A stretch of 5,688 bases of DNA from Paucimonas sp. (GTDB taxonomy: Bacteria > Pseudomonadota > Gammaproteobacteria > Burkholderiales > Burkholderiaceae_D): positions 1-5,688 of the forward strand of contig JAQSWC010000167.1 of assembly GCA_029266815.1 (NCBI GenBank), in the 5' to 3' direction. Positions 4,368-5,688 of the stretch are shown in pieces. Each line of letters begins with the position of its first letter. The first letter of the stretch is position 1. The notes under the pieces were generated by a model. That model was not told the origin of the DNA. It did no database searches and saw nothing but the letters and a program-made list of their open reading frames with translations. A program made the position numbers and the translations under genes.

Positions 4368-5688
4368 TCAGGCGGCCGATGCCTCGATCATCGGCGGCGG
4401 CTGGTCATCGAGCCGATGCTGGGTATGGTGGTAGCGTCCGTAGGTATAGCCGTAACCGTAACGCCCCGGTTTGGATTCGAGATCGTTGAAGAGAACACCC
4501 TTCGTTGCAAGCCCTGCCTGGTGCAGGCGCTTGAGCGACTCCGAAATCTCGCCCGGCGTGGTGGTGCCGGCTCGGGTAACCACGTAAATGGATGCAGCGT
4601 AGGCACCGAGAATCAGGGAATCAGCCACTGGCAGGATCGGGCAACCGTCAATCAGCACCAGGTCGTACTGCGCCGACAATGCCTGCAGCATGGAGCCCAC
4701 CGCGGGGCGCAACAGCAGTTCGGACGGGTTCGGCGGCAAGGTGCCGGTGGGAATGAAATCCATGTTCTCGGCCACATTGCGATGGATGATCTGCTCCATG
4801 CGGGCTGCGCCGGTCAGGTAGTCGGAGAAACCGTTATGGCGGCCGCGGTCGAAGTAGCGATGCAGGTGGCCGTTGCGGAAGTCGCCGTCGATCAGCAGCA
4901 CGCGCTTGCCGCTTGCCGCCATGATGGCTGCGAGATTAACGGAAACGAAGGTCTTGCCCATGCCCTGCGTCGGGCCGGCGATCAACACGATGTTGTTCTT
5001 CGACTGCGCCAGTGAATGCAGCATCGCAGCCCGGAAGTTGCGCAGGCTTTCGATGGCGGCATCGGTCGACGATACGTTGGCCAGCACCGGCAATCCGCGC
5101 GACTTGTGGCCGAGCTGCGCAAACATATCCTTCTGCGTCTTGCTGTGCGGGATGGCGGCATATACCGGCACGCCCAGCATCTCGCGGTTGAGGCGGAGGA
5201 TATCCTGCTCCAGCAGCGGCAGGGTACGAATATGCGCATCGACTTTCTTGAGTTCGCGGTTGATTTCCGCGATCTGGCTGTTCACGCCGATGACGACAGG
5301 ATGGTTTTCAGTGAATCGGGACAGCAGCTCGGTGCGCTTCTGCTCGAGGTCGAGCTTGCGCATTTTGGCATTGGCCGACTGCTGCAGGCTCAGTTTGGCT
5401 TCTTCGCCCAGATCGATGGTGCCGTGCGTATTGCGGAATGAATTAAGTTTTGCTTCTGCCTGTTCCAGTTCGGTTTTCAACTGGGGCAATTGCTTGTTGA
5501 GGTAGGTAAGCGACTTTTCCGCCTCCTCGACCTTGCGGGACTCGTTCTGACGGGCGTACTCACGAGCGATCTCGCCCAGAATATTCGCCGTCAGCGCCGG
5601 ATCGCTGCCTTGCAGGCGAACTTCGATCACGCCGGATTGCCTTCCCATTTCAGCAACGGCCAGCTTGTTCTGGATCGAAGTGATCGTG
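4368..5688 (-). CDS. wzc: Wzc-like polysaccharide co-polymerase / tyrosine autokinase, 5' end off window, apparent internal deletion
   Basis: The reading frame is open to the window edge and gives 439 visible residues; the Met at 5648 is internal, because the family-like sequence continues upstream (NKLAVAEMGRQSG). The order is: the end of the Wzz-type region; a long charged, coiled-coil-like periplasmic segment (5570-5220); LPLLEQDILRLNREM, the start of the GNVR region; then at once LGVPVYAAIPHS, the start of the cytoplasmic BY-kinase domain. The kinase core looks intact: Walker A GPTQGMGKT (about 4950-4976), Walker A' LIDGDFRNGHLHRYF (about 4853-4895), Walker B VLIDGCPIL (about 4635-4660) and a C-terminal tyrosine cluster with five Tyr (4431-4460). 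The family controls EPS chain length and export by cyclic autophosphorylation at the inner membrane. No second transmembrane helix is visible before the kinase domain, which is abnormal. Two stops (TGA TAG) end the gene. It lies 89 bp upstream of the acetyltransferase and is probably cotranscribed with it. Family assignment is firm; function of this copy is uncertain. Confidence 0.93.
   Translation of the reverse strand, partial: TITSIQNKLAVAEMGRQSGVIEVRLQGSDPALTANILGEIAREYARQNESRKVEEAEKSLTYLNKQLPQLKTELEQAEAKLNSFRNTHGTIDLGEEAKLSLQQSANAKMRKLDLEQKRTELLSRFTENHPVVIGVNSQIAEINRELKKVDAHIRTLPLLEQDILRLNREMLGVPVYAAIPHSKTQKDMFAQLGHKSRGLPVLANVSSTDAAIESLRNFRAAMLHSLAQSKNNIVLIAGPTQGMGKTFVSVNLAAIMAASGKRVLLIDGDFRNGHLHRYFDRGRHNGFSDYLTGAARMEQIIHRNVAENMDFIPTGTLPPNPSELLLRPAVGSMLQALSAQYDLVLIDGCPILPVADSLILGAYAASIYVVTRAGTTTPGEISESLKRLHQAGLATKGVLFNDLESKPGRYGYGYTYGRYHHTQHRLDDQPPPMIEASAA

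Overview
The window looks like part of an exopolysaccharide (EPS) locus from a Gram-negative bacterium. The closest fit is a betaproteobacterium of the Burkholderiales, possibly Oxalobacteraceae. This is inferred from the mid-to-high GC coding sequence, the Wzc/BceF-type tyrosine kinase, the GalE and acetyltransferase neighbours, and a secreted lipoprotein with family-16 glycoside hydrolase (GH16) domains and long Pro-Thr linkers. No rRNA, tRNA, IS element, CRISPR array or phage gene was seen.

Layout, all genes on the minus strand, read from the right end: (1) positions 5688-4368, the C-terminal part of a Wzc-like polysaccharide co-polymerase/tyrosine autokinase whose N-terminus lies off the window; (2) 4278-3151, a 375-aa GNAT-fold acetyltransferase of the CelD/BioF2-like type; (3) 3085-2030, galE, a UDP-glucose 4-epimerase; (4) a strong intrinsic terminator at 1934-1974; (5) about 340 bp of AT-richer non-coding DNA with a perfect 22-bp inverted repeat; (6) 1593 to the left edge, a secreted lipoprotein with two GH16 domains joined by Pro-Thr linkers and a small four-cysteine module, cut by the window edge. 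The first three genes have short gaps (89 and 65 bp), good Shine-Dalgarno sites and no terminator between them, so they are probably one transcript ending at the hairpin. The GH16 gene then probably has its own promoter.

A working model: GalE supplies UDP-galactose (and, from its gate residue, possibly UDP-GalNAc). The acetyltransferase may decorate the sugar or a precursor. The Wzc protein controls chain length and export. The GH16 lipoprotein would bind or trim the finished polymer at the cell surface.

Three observations deserve attention. The Wzc-like protein appears to have lost, in frame, the block that normally holds the GNVR motif and the second transmembrane helix. The first GH16 domain has Lys where the general acid/base Glu is expected (E-I-D-I-M-K), while a near-copy of the domain follows downstream. 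The two GH16 copies (about 73% identical over 75 residues) are joined by Pro-Thr linkers encoded by hexamer repeats that could vary in length.
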